A stretch of 64,000 nucleotides of DNA, taken from contig NZ_ATYW01000003.1 of NCBI RefSeq assembly GCF_000427885.1, forward strand, positions 387,511 through 451,510, written 5' to 3'. The notes under the pieces are model-generated. The model was not told the DNA's origin. It searched no databases and was given only the letters and a program-made list of their open reading frames with translations. The DNA is from Glycomyces tenuis DSM 44171 (GTDB taxonomy: Bacteria; Actinomycetota; Actinomycetes; Mycobacteriales; Micromonosporaceae). A program made the translations under genes and the position numbers. Positions 63,740-64,000 of this stretch are shown here, piece by piece. The first letter of the stretch is position 1; every line of letters starts with the position of its first letter.

Positions 63740-64000
63740 CTATGCGGCGATGGCGAGGCTAGCTTGCCGTTGTTCGTAGTCGATCGGTGAGATCTGGCCC
63801 AGAGACGAGTGTCTCCGGGTCGTGTTGTAATCGGTGATCCAGGACTCGACCTGGAAGCGAGCCTCCAATGCGTTCGCGAAGGTCCGGCGTCCTTGCAGGA
63901 CTTCTCGTTTGAGCGTGGCGTTGAACGATTCGGCGAGGGCGTTGTCAGCCGAGGATCCGACCCGGGCCCGCGATTGCATGACGCCAAGTTCGTTGCAGCA
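63740..64000 (-). CDS. IS3-family transposase, C-terminal part
   Basis: Only the last 86 codons are in the window; the gene continues past position 64000. The visible part is the end of the integrase core: VGSSADNALAESFNATLKRE contains the last Glu of the DDE triad. WITDYNTTRRHSSLGQISPI is the typical OrfB C-terminus. It ends LAIAA. Intactness cannot be judged. Confidence 0.9.
   Translation of the reverse strand, partial: CCNELGVMQSRARVGSSADNALAESFNATLKREVLQGRRTFANALEARFQVESWITDYNTTRRHSSLGQISPIDYEQRQASLAIAA

Overview
This is 64 kb of a high-GC (roughly 70%) Gram-positive chromosome. The gene order coaD - sepIVA-like - DUF177 - rpmF - rnc - mutM - smc - ftsY, the many GTG/TTG starts, and several promoters whose -10 box lies about 6 nt before the start codon (leaderless style) point to an actinobacterium. 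A Glycomycetaceae-like organism is only a guess. Both strands are densely coded and most neighbouring genes overlap as ATGA/GTGA.

Layout: (1) 1-5.6 kb, the 3' part of the F-type ATP synthase operon (atpE-F-H-A-G-D). It ends in a strong hairpin with no atpC after atpD. (2) 5.7-11 kb, a MarR/DoxX pair with a double palindromic operator, a secreted acidic protein, an OmpR-type two-component system, and a DUF4956-VTC pair (polyphosphate-type). Matching triple 11-bp direct repeats lie in front of the acidic protein and the VTC operon. (3) 11-23.8 kb, a cell-surface polysaccharide region: GT2, two sulfotransferases, WecG/TagA-type transferase, methyltransferase, flippase, kinase-like protein, O-antigen-ligase-like polymerase, Wzz/Wzc-like protein with a dead Walker A, and a GH26 hydrolase. 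A sulfated glycopolymer is the simplest reading. (4) 23.8-46.9 kb, housekeeping: mpg, DUF3515, AsnC-like, thiL, rpmB, DAK2, recG, rsmD, coaD, sepIVA-like, DUF177, rpmF, rnc, mutM, smc, ftsY, plus a LuxR-type regulator, a CAP-domain protein and small proteins. (5) 47-60.4 kb, a mannan-use locus: two tandem GH5-CBM2 mannanases, a LacI regulator, a peptide-type ABC importer (two ATPases, two permeases, lipoprotein) and a GH2 beta-mannosidase. The lipoprotein and mannosidase promoters are divergent, each with the same operator 3 nt after the -10 box. (6) 60.4-64 kb, cobT-like, dapF, a TauE-type permease, a degenerate 75-bp repeat array and a truncated IS3-type transposase.

Two related non-coding elements with terminal inverted repeats (9258-9505 and 50276-50621) sit at gene 3' ends. 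Their termini supply the stop codons of the adjacent genes, and both keep a hairpin that differs by a compensatory change. No tRNA, rRNA or CRISPR array was recognised.
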